From Nonomuraea jiangxiensis (GTDB lineage: Bacteria; Actinomycetota; Actinomycetes; Streptosporangiales; Streptosporangiaceae): DNA of 64,000 bases. The number at the start of each line of letters is the position of its first letter. Within the stretch, counting starts at the first letter, position 1. The DNA lies in the NCBI RefSeq assembly GCF_900099965.1, contig NZ_FNDJ01000003.1, forward strand, positions 310,001-374,000. Reading direction: 5' to 3'. A model generated the notes under the pieces. That model worked only from the letters and a program-made list of their open reading frames with translations. It ran no database searches and was not told the DNA's origin. The translations under genes and the position numbers were made by a program. Shown piece by piece: positions 1 through 7,060 of this stretch.

Positions 1-370
1 TATGGTCGTCTCTCGTTACTTCCTGGCGGCTTTCGGGGCTTTCGGAACAGCGACGGAACAGGAGACCTCACCCGCCAGGAGGCCAGGATTGGCCAACTCG
101 CAGGTACATCGGGCTCAATTGGCTGAGCTCCTGGAAGAACTCGCGTTCGTCCGTTCGCTGCGCCAGTTGGAACAGGTGCCGAGCCCTCTCCTGCAGCCGG
201 TGGCGCTTGCTGTGGTGGCAATCGCCGCAGTGCCACTGTTCGTCCCGGTGCGGGTGGCAGGTTGGATCGGCTTCACCTTGATCAGGCCCGCTGGATAGCG
301 ACCGCTTCGCCCGGCTTGACCTGTACTATCCTGGCCGCTCCGCAAAGGCTCAAACATTGAGGATTTCGCC
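1..370. other. Unresolved left-edge region upstream of the redoxin gene
   Basis: No gene can be called with confidence here. A rightward frame is open from 2 to 298 and would encode a hydrophobic tail (AIAAVPLFVPVRVAGWIGF), so it could be the end of a membrane protein starting off-window. A leftward frame is open from 325 to 68 with a CHPHRDEQWHCGDC zinc-ribbon-like string but has no ATG or GTG start. Bases 43-61 hold two ACGGAACAG-type half repeats also found inside both ends of the AICE. A ribosome binding site GAGGA sits at 359-363, just before the redoxin start. Confidence 0.35.
43..61. repeat. Paired GGAACAG repeat, third copy of the AICE arm motif
   Basis: The sequence CGGAACAG-CGA-CGGAACAG matches, base for base, the pair at 4035-4053 inside the left end of the AICE. 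It is nearly identical to the pair at 18905-18924 at the end of the integrase gene. A third copy outside the element suggests an older or neighbouring attachment region whose core would lie off-window to the left. The arm function is inferred from position; only the repeat itself is seen. Confidence 0.5.
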
Positions 371-922
371 ATGCCAGTCCTGTGGGCCGCATTAGCGATT
401 GTCGGTGCCATCTGCCTGCTTAATCTCTTGCTCACCATCGCAGTGATCCGGCGCCTTCGAGAGCACACCGAGCTGATCAACCGAGGAAACGCGCAGGCCT
501 CCGGGCAGGGCGAGATCACCCTGCCCGCCGGAGCCCGGGTCGGCGACTTCCGCGTCGTGACGGGCGACAACCGGGAGGTGACCCGTGATGATCTTCGGGA
601 AGGCCTGCTCGTGGCCTTCTTCTCGCCGCGTTGCCCGTCCTGCGAGGAGCAGAAACCCGCCTTCGTACGGTACGCGTCCGGCTTGTCAGGCGGGCGCGAC
701 GATGTGATAGCAGTGCTGCTGGGCTCGCCCGAGGAGTTGGAGGGCCTGCGCGAGGAGCTGAGCGGGGTCGCGCAGATTGTCATCGAGGCGGACGTCGAGG
801 GCGACATGTCCACGGCATTCGGCCTCAGCGGATACCCGGCCTTCTGCCTTATGGGCCAGGACGGTGTTCTCGCGGTGACGGGTTACCGGGTCGACATCCT
901 TCCTGGGTACGTAGCCCTGTGA
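371..922 (+). CDS. Membrane-anchored TlpA/thioredoxin-like redoxin
   Basis: This 183-residue protein has one N-terminal membrane segment (residues 3-25, ALAIVGAICLLNLLLTIAVI) and then a thioredoxin fold of the TlpA type facing outside. The redox-active motif is CPSC in FFSPRCPSCEEQKPAF, near residue 90. The conserved cis-proline region is GLSGYPAFCLMG. Such proteins reduce, oxidise or isomerise disulfides in exported proteins. The stop codon overlaps the GTG start of the ABC exporter, so the two are translationally coupled. The cysteine-rich peptide encoded just downstream is its likely substrate, an inference from gene order. The start ATG has a GAGGA site 7 bases upstream. Confidence 0.85.
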   Translation: MPVLWAALAIVGAICLLNLLLTIAVIRRLREHTELINRGNAQASGQGEITLPAGARVGDFRVVTGDNREVTRDDLREGLLVAFFSPRCPSCEEQKPAFVRYASGLSGGRDDVIAVLLGSPEELEGLREELSGVAQIVIEADVEGDMSTAFGLSGYPAFCLMGQDGVLAVTGYRVDILPGYVAL

Positions 923-2721
923 CCACCGGCATACGGGTGGCCGGCGCCGCCTGGCGGCTGGCCTGGCGGGTCGCGGCGCGTACGACCATCGCTCAGTTCG
1001 TGCTGACGGTGCTGGGCGCAGGCGCGCCCGTCGCCGTGGCTTGGCTGACGAAGGTTGTCTTCGATCAGCTGAGCGCCCCCGGGGGCCCCGCGGACCTGAT
1101 GTGGCCGATCATCGGTCTGGTCACCGCAGGCGTGATGACGGCGGTGCTGGCGCAGGTGCTGCACTACCTGCGGGCCGAGCAGGGACGGATCGTCGCACTC
1201 GCCGCCCTCGACCAGCTCTACACCGCGGTCAACAGGTTGGTCGGTCTGGGGCGGTTCGAGGACCCGCAGTTCGCGGATCGGCTGCGCTTCGCCCGTCACG
1301 CCGGCGGGTCCGGACCGGTCGAGATCATGACCGTGAGCTTGAACCTGCTCCAGCAGGTCCTGGTGACCGCGGGGTTCGTCGTCTCACTGGTCACCGTCAG
1401 TCCTGCTCTGGCGCTCGCCGTCCTGGTCGGTACGCTCCCCGCCGTCGGCGCCGAGTTCGCGCTCGCGCGCCGGCGGGCCGAGGCGATGAATACCGTCGGA
1501 CCGACCGAGCGGCGCGAGTTGTTCTACGGCCAACTGCTCTCCGATGTCGACGCGGCTACCGAGATCAGACTGTTCGGCGTCGGTTCCTTTCTCAGGGAAC
1601 GGATGCTCCGCGAACGCCGTACCGCGAACCAGGTGCAGCGGGCGATGGACCGGCGGGCCCTGAGCACGGAGGCGGGGCTCACCATGCTCTCAACCGCGGT
1701 TGCGGGCGGCTGCCTGGTCTGGGTGGTCAACGCCGCGGCCAACGGAACGGTAACCGTAGGCGACGTGGCCATGCTGGTCGCCGCGGTCGCCGCAGTGCAG
1801 ACGGCTTTGCTCGGCATGGTGCGCGATGCAGCGGGAGCGCACACCCAGCTGCTGATGTTCAGTCACTACCTCGCCGTCGTAGAAGCGGAGCCGGATCTGC
1901 CGGTGCCGGCCCGCACCCGTCCGGTGGCACCGTTGCGGCACGGCATCGAGCTGCGTGACGTCTGGTTTCGGTACCGTGAGGATCTTCCGTGGGTACTGCG
2001 CGGCGTCAGCATAACGATCCCAAGCGGCCAGGCGGTCGCCCTTGTCGGTTACAACGGTGCCGGTAAGAGCACGATCATCAAGCTTCTGTGCCGCTACTAC
2101 GACCCGGATCGTGGCGCGATCCTCTGGGACGGTGTCGACCTGCGGGACCTCGACCCGGTTCAGTTGCGCGCCCGGATCGCGGGAGTCTTCCAAGACTTCG
2201 TCTCCTATGAGTTGTCGGCCGCCGAGAATATCGGCATCGGTGATGTCGAGGCCTTGGCGGATCGGTCACGCATCGAGACCGCTGCGCGGAACGCGGGTGT
2301 GCACGACATCGTGCGCACACTTCCGCATGGGTATGAGACGCTGCTCAGCCGCACCTATTTCGCCGGCGACGACCTGAACGGAACCACACCGGGCACCATG
2401 CTCTCCGGCGGTCAGTGGCAACGTGTCGCCATCGCGCGCAGCTTCCTGCGCGGCGGTCGTGACCTGCTCATCCTCGATGAGCCGAGCGCACGACTCGACG
2501 CCGAGGCCGAACACGAGATCCACCAGGGCTTCCAACGGCTACGCAAGGGTGGCACAAGCCTGCTGGTGTCGCACCGGCTCGGCACGATCCGGGACGCGGA
2601 CCTGATCCTGGTGCTCGACGCCGGCACCGTGGTGCAGGCTGGGCCACACGACGAGCTGGTGGAGGCACCAGGGCCCTACGCCGAGTTGTTCTCCCTCCAA
2701 GCCTCCGGTTATCGCGATTGA
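919..2721 (+). CDS. ABC exporter, fused transmembrane and ATPase domains
   Basis: This 600-residue half-transporter is of the MsbA/lipid-peptide exporter type, with an N-terminal six-helix ABC membrane domain (roughly residues 15-320) and a C-terminal nucleotide-binding domain. The ATPase motifs are complete: Walker A GYNGAGKST, signature LSGGQWQRVAIARSF, Walker B LLILDEPSARLD and the H-loop in LLVSHRL. There is no N-terminal C39 peptidase domain, so it cannot cleave a leader itself. The GTG start at 919 is chosen because it overlaps the redoxin stop (GTGA); the frame is open further upstream but that stretch overlaps the redoxin and looks non-coding. It probably exports the Cys-rich peptide encoded 102 bases downstream. 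Confidence 0.9.
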   Translation: MTTGIRVAGAAWRLAWRVAARTTIAQFVLTVLGAGAPVAVAWLTKVVFDQLSAPGGPADLMWPIIGLVTAGVMTAVLAQVLHYLRAEQGRIVALAALDQLYTAVNRLVGLGRFEDPQFADRLRFARHAGGSGPVEIMTVSLNLLQQVLVTAGFVVSLVTVSPALALAVLVGTLPAVGAEFALARRRAEAMNTVGPTERRELFYGQLLSDVDAATEIRLFGVGSFLRERMLRERRTANQVQRAMDRRALSTEAGLTMLSTAVAGGCLVWVVNAAANGTVTVGDVAMLVAAVAAVQTALLGMVRDAAGAHTQLLMFSHYLAVVEAEPDLPVPARTRPVAPLRHGIELRDVWFRYREDLPWVLRGVSITIPSGQAVALVGYNGAGKSTIIKLLCRYYDPDRGAILWDGVDLRDLDPVQLRARIAGVFQDFVSYELSAAENIGIGDVEALADRSRIETAARNAGVHDIVRTLPHGYETLLSRTYFAGDDLNGTTPGTMLSGGQWQRVAIARSFLRGGRDLLILDEPSARLDAEAEHEIHQGFQRLRKGGTSLLVSHRLGTIRDADLILVLDAGTVVQAGPHDELVEAPGPYAELFSLQASGYRD

Positions 2722-2823
2722 CCGGAAACCTGAATTGATCTCTAATGTAGATCAAGACGGGTCAAGGCCAGACGATGCCTACCGGCTCTCCAAAGCGGCC
2801 CGTCATTCATGAGGGAGTAGAGC

Positions 2824-3030
2824 ATGCTGCGACTCTTCAACACGCTCGGCGACCGGATGTTGTCCGCCTTCGTCCCGAAAGTCACTGCTCAAGCCGCCTG
2901 CACGACCTGGAAGGAATTCTGCTACTGCAGCGGTGTCTATTCCATATCCCGGTGGTGCGACCGCGGCTGCGACAGCAACCAGACGACCTGCGGGCCCTGC
3001 AATGTGCGGGGGGAACGCGGCAGCTGCTAG
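2824..3030 (+). CDS. Cysteine-rich precursor peptide, probable exported RiPP-like or disulfide peptide
   Basis: This 68-residue peptide has a leader-like N-terminus (LFNTLGDRMLSAFVPKVTAQAA) and a C-terminal part of 43 residues. That part carries all eight cysteines, at 26, 33, 35, 45, 49, 56, 59 and 68. The boundary VTAQAA-C resembles a signal-peptidase AxA site, which fits the S26 peptidase gene downstream. The leader has little hydrophobicity, so export by the adjacent ABC transporter is more likely than Sec. There is no lanthionine synthetase nearby, and the serines and threonines are not arranged as in lanthipeptides, so four disulfides formed with the redoxin are the simplest model. A GGGAG site precedes the ATG. 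I do not recognise the family. Confidence 0.7.
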   Translation: MLRLFNTLGDRMLSAFVPKVTAQAACTTWKEFCYCSGVYSISRWCDRGCDSNQTTCGPCNVRGERGSC

Positions 3031-3314
3031 CTGACACGTAGGCGGGAGCGGGCCGCTGGCCGGAGTCGGTGGCCGCTTCCACGTGGCAGGAATGGCCATG
3101 ATTCGGTTCATCGTCTTTCAACTTGCCGGTGGCCATGGTCCGTATGTCACTCGGCGTGCTCGGCGGCGTGGTGGGAGTTCCCGTCGCGGTCCGCGTATTC
3201 GCCGGTCGCTGTCGCCATGGCACCACGGGCCACGGAGGTGGTGGCGGTGACGGCCGGATTGCTACCGGCTGCCATCGTGCTCCGAAATACTCGCCGATTA
3301 GTGAGGCGTTCTCC

Positions 3315-3743
3315 GTGCAGGCCGTGATTGCAGTACTCCTGATAAGTTCCGGCGTGGCGGCCTTCGTCGCGGTGCTGCGGCGCAGGTTCGTGGTGGCCAC
3401 TGTTACGGGCTTCAGCATGGCGCCCACCCTGCATCCCGGCGATCGTCTGCTGGTACGCCGGACATCCCTGTCCCGCCTGAGAGTGGGCGACATCGTTGTG
3501 GTCGTACCGGACGCGCGAATGGCGGGCCCGCGACCGCGTACCGGCTACGTGATCAAGCGGTTGGCTGCGGTACCAGGGGATCTCGTACCGGAGCACGTAC
3601 CGTCGCCGTCGAACGCACACATCCCTCCGGGTTGGATGGCGATCCTCGGCGACAACCCCGACGCCAGCCGCGACTCGCGGGACTACGGCCTGGTCACTCA
3701 GAAGCGGCTCGTCGGTGTTGTCGTGCGCGCCATCGGCACCTGA
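3315..3743 (+). CDS. S26 family signal peptidase
   Basis: This is a small type I signal peptidase of about 142 residues, similar in size to the nickel-SOD maturation proteases. It has an N-terminal membrane segment (AVIAVLLISSGVAAFVAVL), the catalytic serine box GFSMAPTLHPGD, the catalytic lysine region YVIKRLAAVPGD and the C-terminal box GDNPDASRDSRDYG. I place the start at the GTG at 3315, preceded by GAGG. The frame continues upstream to a TTG at 3123, but that stretch is glycine-rich and unlike the family. A tiny frame ending at 3324 overlaps this GTG. The likely job is removing the leader of the upstream Cys-rich peptide. Bases 3031-3314 hold no gene that I can support. Confidence 0.75.
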   Translation: MQAVIAVLLISSGVAAFVAVLRRRFVVATVTGFSMAPTLHPGDRLLVRRTSLSRLRVGDIVVVVPDARMAGPRPRTGYVIKRLAAVPGDLVPEHVPSPSNAHIPPGWMAILGDNPDASRDSRDYGLVTQKRLVGVVVRAIGT

Positions 3744-3787
3744 GACCAAACACCCCTGAGACCGCGGCCTCCCAGATCTCCTATCGC

Positions 3788-3844
3788 GGTATACCGGCTG
3801 CTCCACGACAAACCCCGCCTCCCTCACCCGGGAAACGAGGTTTG
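3788..3844. terminator. Possible imperfect terminator left of attL
   Basis: AAACCCCGCC and a later GAGGTTT can pair imperfectly around TCACCCGGGAAAC. The position matches the stem-loop beyond the right attachment tail at 18956-18987, so both may end transcription coming out of the acyl-CoA dehydrogenase 3' end. It is weak, with no clear T-run. Confidence 0.25.
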
Positions 3845-3857
3845 AGCAAGTCAAGGC

Positions 3858-3926
3858 CTACTTGAGGAGTTGACGGGCCATGACCATGCGCTGGATCTGG
3901 TTGGTGCCCTCGTAGATTTGGGTGAT
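3858..3926 (-). pseudogene. Remnant 3' end of acyl-CoA dehydrogenase (host tail displaced by AICE)
   Basis: Read leftward, the last 23 codons of an acyl-CoA dehydrogenase are preserved, ending QRMVMARQLLK-stop. The first 51 bases read (3876-3926) are identical to the intact gene at 19019-19069. The final 18 bases differ at four positions, all synonymous: CGT CAA CTC CTC AAG TAG here against AGG CAG CTC CTG AAG TAG in the intact gene. This is the expected debris when an element integrates into the 3' end of a gene and brings its own replacement tail. Confidence 0.85.
3876..3926. repeat. attL core, 51-bp direct repeat
   Basis: All 51 bases match 19019-19069. The repeat starts GGCCATGACCATGCGCTGG and ends TTTGGGTGAT, and the sequences diverge on both sides. 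It encodes the C-terminal region of the acyl-CoA dehydrogenase on the minus strand. As the left junction it keeps the displaced host 3' tail on its left and runs into element DNA on its right. Confidence 0.9.
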
Positions 3927-4033
3927 CTCCGACGCCCGATCTGCCCATCTGGGCCGACTCTCCGATCAGGCTCCTGACCTGGTTCAATGCCTGGGGGTAG
4001 CTCGCATCACTTTCCACTGCTTTCCTGGTTCCC

Positions 4034-4053
4034 ACGGAACAGCGACGGAACAG
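4034..4053. repeat. Candidate integrase arm sites inside attL
   Basis: Two direct copies of ACGGAACAG separated by CG lie 107 bases inside the left core. The same pair, with GC as spacer, lies about 94 bases inside the right core at 18905-18924. Symmetrical placement at both ends fits arm-type binding sites for the tyrosine integrase or Xis. The remainder of 3927-4212 shows no gene. Confidence 0.5.
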
Positions 4054-4212
4054 CCCGGGTCGGGGCGCAAGTACACGCCCCAACACTCGAACGCTGCCGG
4101 TGTCCTCGACGGGACAGATGCACTTATTTTGTCGTTCCCCAGCTTTATAGTGGAGCCTGGTCGAATATTGGGGTCGGCTACTTGCCGAAGCGCTGATCGG
4201 AGTGTGCGTGAG

Positions 4213-4614
4213 ATGCTAGACCCGGCGACGATGGCGATCATCACTGGCGCGGCAGGAAACCTGGTTGCCTACATGCTCAATGGCCAGGTAGACGCCGCGC
4301 GTTCCCGAATTAAGCGCATCTTCCGAGGAGGAACCGAAGAGGAGCAATCTACTTCACTCCGCGCCGCAGAAGACGACTCGCTCGCCCTTGCTCGACGAGC
4401 AGCTTCAGAGGCCGACGTAAAGGCTCGATGGGGTGTACACCTCGCAGCGTATCTGGCCGAGCATCCCGAGATCCGGGCCGATCTCGAGGCCGTCGCACAG
4501 TCCACGCCCACAGCGAAGGAGACGATGAACGTCGGCGAGCAGCACAATCACGGTTCGGGCACCTTTATTGGCCGGGATAACTACGGTGGCATAACGACGC
4601 CCGGGGAATCCTGA
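4213..4614 (+). CDS. Small effector-associated protein with C-terminal RHIM-like amyloid motif
   Basis: This 133-residue protein opens with a weakly hydrophobic helix (MAIITGAAGNLVAYMLNG), then a charged helical region to about residue 105. It ends in the motif EQHNHGSGTFIGRDNYGGI at residues 109-127. The same motif occurs near the N-terminus of the next protein. The layout resembles a widespread actinobacterial family in which an N-terminal segment and helical region lead to an Asn/Gly-rich amyloid-type signalling motif. The pattern FIGRDN resembles the hxGxxN core of RHIM motifs. ATG at 4213 is preceded by GGAG at 4199-4202; GTG at 4204 is an alternative. The next gene starts two bases after this stop. 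Function is inferred: adaptor or sensor in a defence-type pair. Confidence 0.6.
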   Translation: MLDPATMAIITGAAGNLVAYMLNGQVDAARSRIKRIFRGGTEEEQSTSLRAAEDDSLALARRAASEADVKARWGVHLAAYLAEHPEIRADLEAVAQSTPTAKETMNVGEQHNHGSGTFIGRDNYGGITTPGES

Positions 4615-4616
4615 CG

Positions 4617-5273
4617 ATGGTCACACATCCAGAGGGCGAACCATCTCGCGTCGAACAACATAACCACGGCTCTGGGGCCTTCGTCGGCCGCGACAACTAC
4701 GGCACTATCAACGCCATCGACAAGACGACGCAAGCGATACTTGAGAAGCTCTCTCAGGAGGCGCCAGCACTTGCACGGCTCCTACGGAAAGCTCTGCGGG
4801 ATGGCGTGGTGTCGCCCGACGTCGTCCATGCCCTCGAATACGCTGCCCGGAATATAAACGAGGATGTTGCAAATGCCCTCCTGTTCGCCGGTCGAAGTAT
4901 AAACGAGGATGTTGCGCATTCCCTCCGTGCCGCAGGCGACAATATAAACGAGGATGTCGCCAGGACGCTTCTGAAGGCTGGGAACAAAATTAGCGAGGCA
5001 CGCGAGTTCACCATCAGAATGGAGCGGGCACTAGAAGGATTTGAGAGAATCTCTGGGACTCTCAGCAGCTTAACTCGATCGCACGGCCGAAATAGTCTAA
5101 TAGATCAATTGAACGAGACAGTCGATAGCATCAGGATTCACGCCGATCGCGTTGAGGGCGTAGTTACGCCACCACCAGCACAGATAGTCGTCAACTGGAA
5201 GCCAACCTTCTATGCATTCGTAATCGGATTTCTGGCCGGCATAGCCTTGCTTGCCTATTTGATACAGCGCTAA
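4617..5273 (+). CDS. Tail-anchored repeat protein with N-terminal RHIM-like amyloid motif
   Basis: This 218-residue protein carries EQHNHGSGAFVGRDNYGTI at residues 13-31, almost identical to the motif ending the preceding protein. About four 15-residue helical repeats follow (AARNINEDVANALLF, AGRSINEDVAHSLRA and so on, roughly residues 78-135). They are encoded by a 45-bp tandem repeat with TATAAACGAGGATGT at 4853, 4898 and 4943. Next comes a coiled-coil-like region, and a single C-terminal membrane helix (FYAFVIGFLAGIALLAYLIQ) ends the protein. This is the layout expected of a membrane-targeting effector recruited by motif-to-motif assembly. I do not recognise a named family, and toxicity or defence is inferred from layout and neighbourhood. 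Confidence 0.6.
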   Translation: MVTHPEGEPSRVEQHNHGSGAFVGRDNYGTINAIDKTTQAILEKLSQEAPALARLLRKALRDGVVSPDVVHALEYAARNINEDVANALLFAGRSINEDVAHSLRAAGDNINEDVARTLLKAGNKISEAREFTIRMERALEGFERISGTLSSLTRSHGRNSLIDQLNETVDSIRIHADRVEGVVTPPPAQIVVNWKPTFYAFVIGFLAGIALLAYLIQR

Positions 5274-5286
5274 CCGTATCAAATAG
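5255..5286 (+). terminator. Perfect 11-bp stem-loop overlapping a stop codon
   Basis: CTATTTGATAC and GTATCAAATAG form a perfect 11-bp stem around a 10-base loop that contains the TAA stop of the tail-anchored protein. A T-run (5294-5299) follows 7 bases later, so it may act as a terminator. The stem is AT-rich, unlike terminators elsewhere in this genome, consistent with foreign origin. Confidence 0.6.
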
Positions 5287-5299
5287 AGCTGAACATTTT

Positions 5300-6079
5300 T
5301 TGCCGCGTGGGAGCCAGTCCTGTTGAGCCCAGAGCTCGTTGATCGCGCTTGCGTGCTTACTGATTACCAGGGCAAATACTTGCCGCGTCTTCAGCTCATG
5401 GCGTGATGGCCCACAGATACCGTGTTGTGCCATGCGCAAGGAAGTAGTCACATACGCGCCGGACACCACGAGGTGTGACCATCCGCCCTTTCAGGCGGAA
5501 CAATCACCTTGCTCGACTGATAGAGACCGTGGTCAGCCGCGTGTGTACGGTGGCGCGAATGTCGACGTCTCACGTCAGCCATGGTCATCGTGTGCAGAGG
5601 CCCGACGAAGGGGAGAGCCAGCGTCGACATCCACGCCTCGCTGGCGAGAGTCGGAGTGAGCGACCGTCACACAAGCAACCCATCCACTTCCTACGAGTGA
5701 AGAAGAGGACCATGAGCCAAGGTCAACGGTACAGCTCAACCGCATGACGCCGCACAAGACGATCAAGCTGCATGAGGTGACACTGCTGTAGTTCCGCGCT
5801 CTACCGCAGACCAGCAACCCCTCATATACGACAGGAAGCCGACCCTGAGCCCACGCCAGGCCCGAGCACCGGAAGTGGGGCGGCAGCCTCAAGACGGTTT
5901 GATGGATTGCAAGCCGACCATCCGACTGACATGACACTATTTGGTATTGAAAACTGATGAGAATAGGCAGTAAAGCAGTAGGCCAAATACATTATACAAG
6001 TGAAGCATAAATCTGACAAGAAATCGGCCACTTCGGTGGAAAGTTTTCCGCAGATTACGAGAGCTCCAGCATTTTCAAC
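5300..6079. other. Gene-poor stretch between cargo genes
   Basis: About 780 bases without a convincing gene. Short open frames on both strands lack ribosome binding sites and codon bias. The segment from about 5692 to 5890 is a diverged copy of 7311-7509. The last 150 bases are AT-rich and probably carry the promoter of the nuclease gene at 6080. Confidence 0.5.
5692..5890. repeat. Diverged ~200-bp direct repeat, left copy
   Basis: This copy shares blocks such as CACAAGACGATCAAGCT, GCCGACCC and CGAGCACCGGAAG with 7311-7509, in the same order and orientation. The two copies flank the Mrr-like nuclease gene. No terminal inverted repeats or transposase frame could be recognised, so this may be decayed coding DNA or the edge of a cassette. 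Confidence 0.55.
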
Positions 6080-7060
6080 ATGATGGATCGACAAATGCCA
6101 ATATATCTATTAGACGAATGGCGCGCCATAATGCGTCATGAGGTCGCTCAACCATCGCCCGATTATGTCGTCATAGCCTTTCCAGACGATCGAATTCGAG
6201 ACGAGTATCTACTCAAGGTATCGGATTGGCCAGAAATGGAGATCCGTCGAGTATTGGCAAATATGATAGGAGAATCGCGTGGTGCGAACCTTATTGACAA
6301 GCTTCGCATTCAAACCCTGAAAGCAATGGGGCCAGGCACTCTGCACCCGGATGGCTCATCCGAACCTCGCGAGTTCAGCGATTATGAGCGGAGGCTTATC
6401 CTCGCATTGGCGGGCAAGGGCAGTGAACCCGTTTGGCCCGGCCTTACTTGGGTTCTAGATCTGTTGCCACATTTTCCACGCGATGCAATCAATGCGCTCT
6501 CGGCATTCCTTCTTGCCCACGCCCAAACCCTCCCAGACCTGAGGATCGATGGGCTTAGTGATGCAATGACGCTTATTCGATATCGCTACATTATCGAGAG
6601 CTCGGTTGCCAGGAATGAGAAGGTTGCACTACTTCACAGTCTCGATCCTAGAGATATCGAACTCCTTGCTTCTGCCTTGTACTCCGAGATGGGCTATGAA
6701 GTACATATAACCGATCAGCAAAAGGACGGCGGATTCGACGCAGTCGCCAAAAACGAACAAGAGATAGTATACATTGAGTGCAAAAATTGGGTTGCCAAAG
6801 TAGATGTTGCAACAGTGCGGAGTTTTGCAGGAGTTGTGTTTAGTGGCGAGGCAACCCGTGGTGTGCTTATTTCAGTTTCCGGATTTACCGACAAGGGGCC
6901 AATGACTGCAATCGAATGGGTTGACGACCCAATGCGCCGAAGTCGCATCAAACTGTGGTCTGGTGAGGATTTCGTTCAGATGCTGAACGAACACTTGGGA
7001 GTAATGTGGCATTCGAGAGTCGATCGAATTATCGCGAACCAAAGAAGATTTTCCAGCTAA
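6080..7060 (+). CDS. Mrr-like restriction endonuclease domain protein
   Basis: This 326-residue protein has a C-terminal nuclease domain of the Mrr_cat / PD-(D/E)XK type. The helix LDPRDIELLASALYSEMGYEV is followed by KDGGFDAV (Asp220), IVYIECKNW (Glu233-x-Lys235) and a predicted core helix VATVRSFAGVV. D..ExK is the expected catalytic set. The N-terminal ~190 residues are not recognised; the region from about 85 resembles a small helical domain. There is no methyltransferase next to it, so it is not a classical restriction pair. It could cut modified or foreign DNA or act in abortive infection. Codon use is AT-richer than the chromosome, fitting transferred cargo. Confidence 0.75.
   Translation: MMDRQMPIYLLDEWRAIMRHEVAQPSPDYVVIAFPDDRIRDEYLLKVSDWPEMEIRRVLANMIGESRGANLIDKLRIQTLKAMGPGTLHPDGSSEPREFSDYERRLILALAGKGSEPVWPGLTWVLDLLPHFPRDAINALSAFLLAHAQTLPDLRIDGLSDAMTLIRYRYIIESSVARNEKVALLHSLDPRDIELLASALYSEMGYEVHITDQQKDGGFDAVAKNEQEIVYIECKNWVAKVDVATVRSFAGVVFSGEATRGVLISVSGFTDKGPMTAIEWVDDPMRRSRIKLWSGEDFVQMLNEHLGVMWHSRVDRIIANQRRFSS

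Noticed and set aside
2824..3030. Class I-IV lanthipeptide precursor
   Set aside because: No lanthionine synthetase, dehydratase or cyclase nearby and Ser/Thr spacing not typical.
3123..3314. N-terminal extension of the signal peptidase or a separate small membrane protein
   Set aside because: Glycine/arginine-rich, without family similarity; a GTG with good ribosome binding site exists at 3315.
3876..3926. Fragment of tRNA gene as att site
   Set aside because: No tRNA fold; the sequence is the coding end of the acyl-CoA dehydrogenase.
5339..5747. Short rightward frames in the cargo spacer
   Set aside because: No ribosome binding sites, mixed codon use and overlap with each other.
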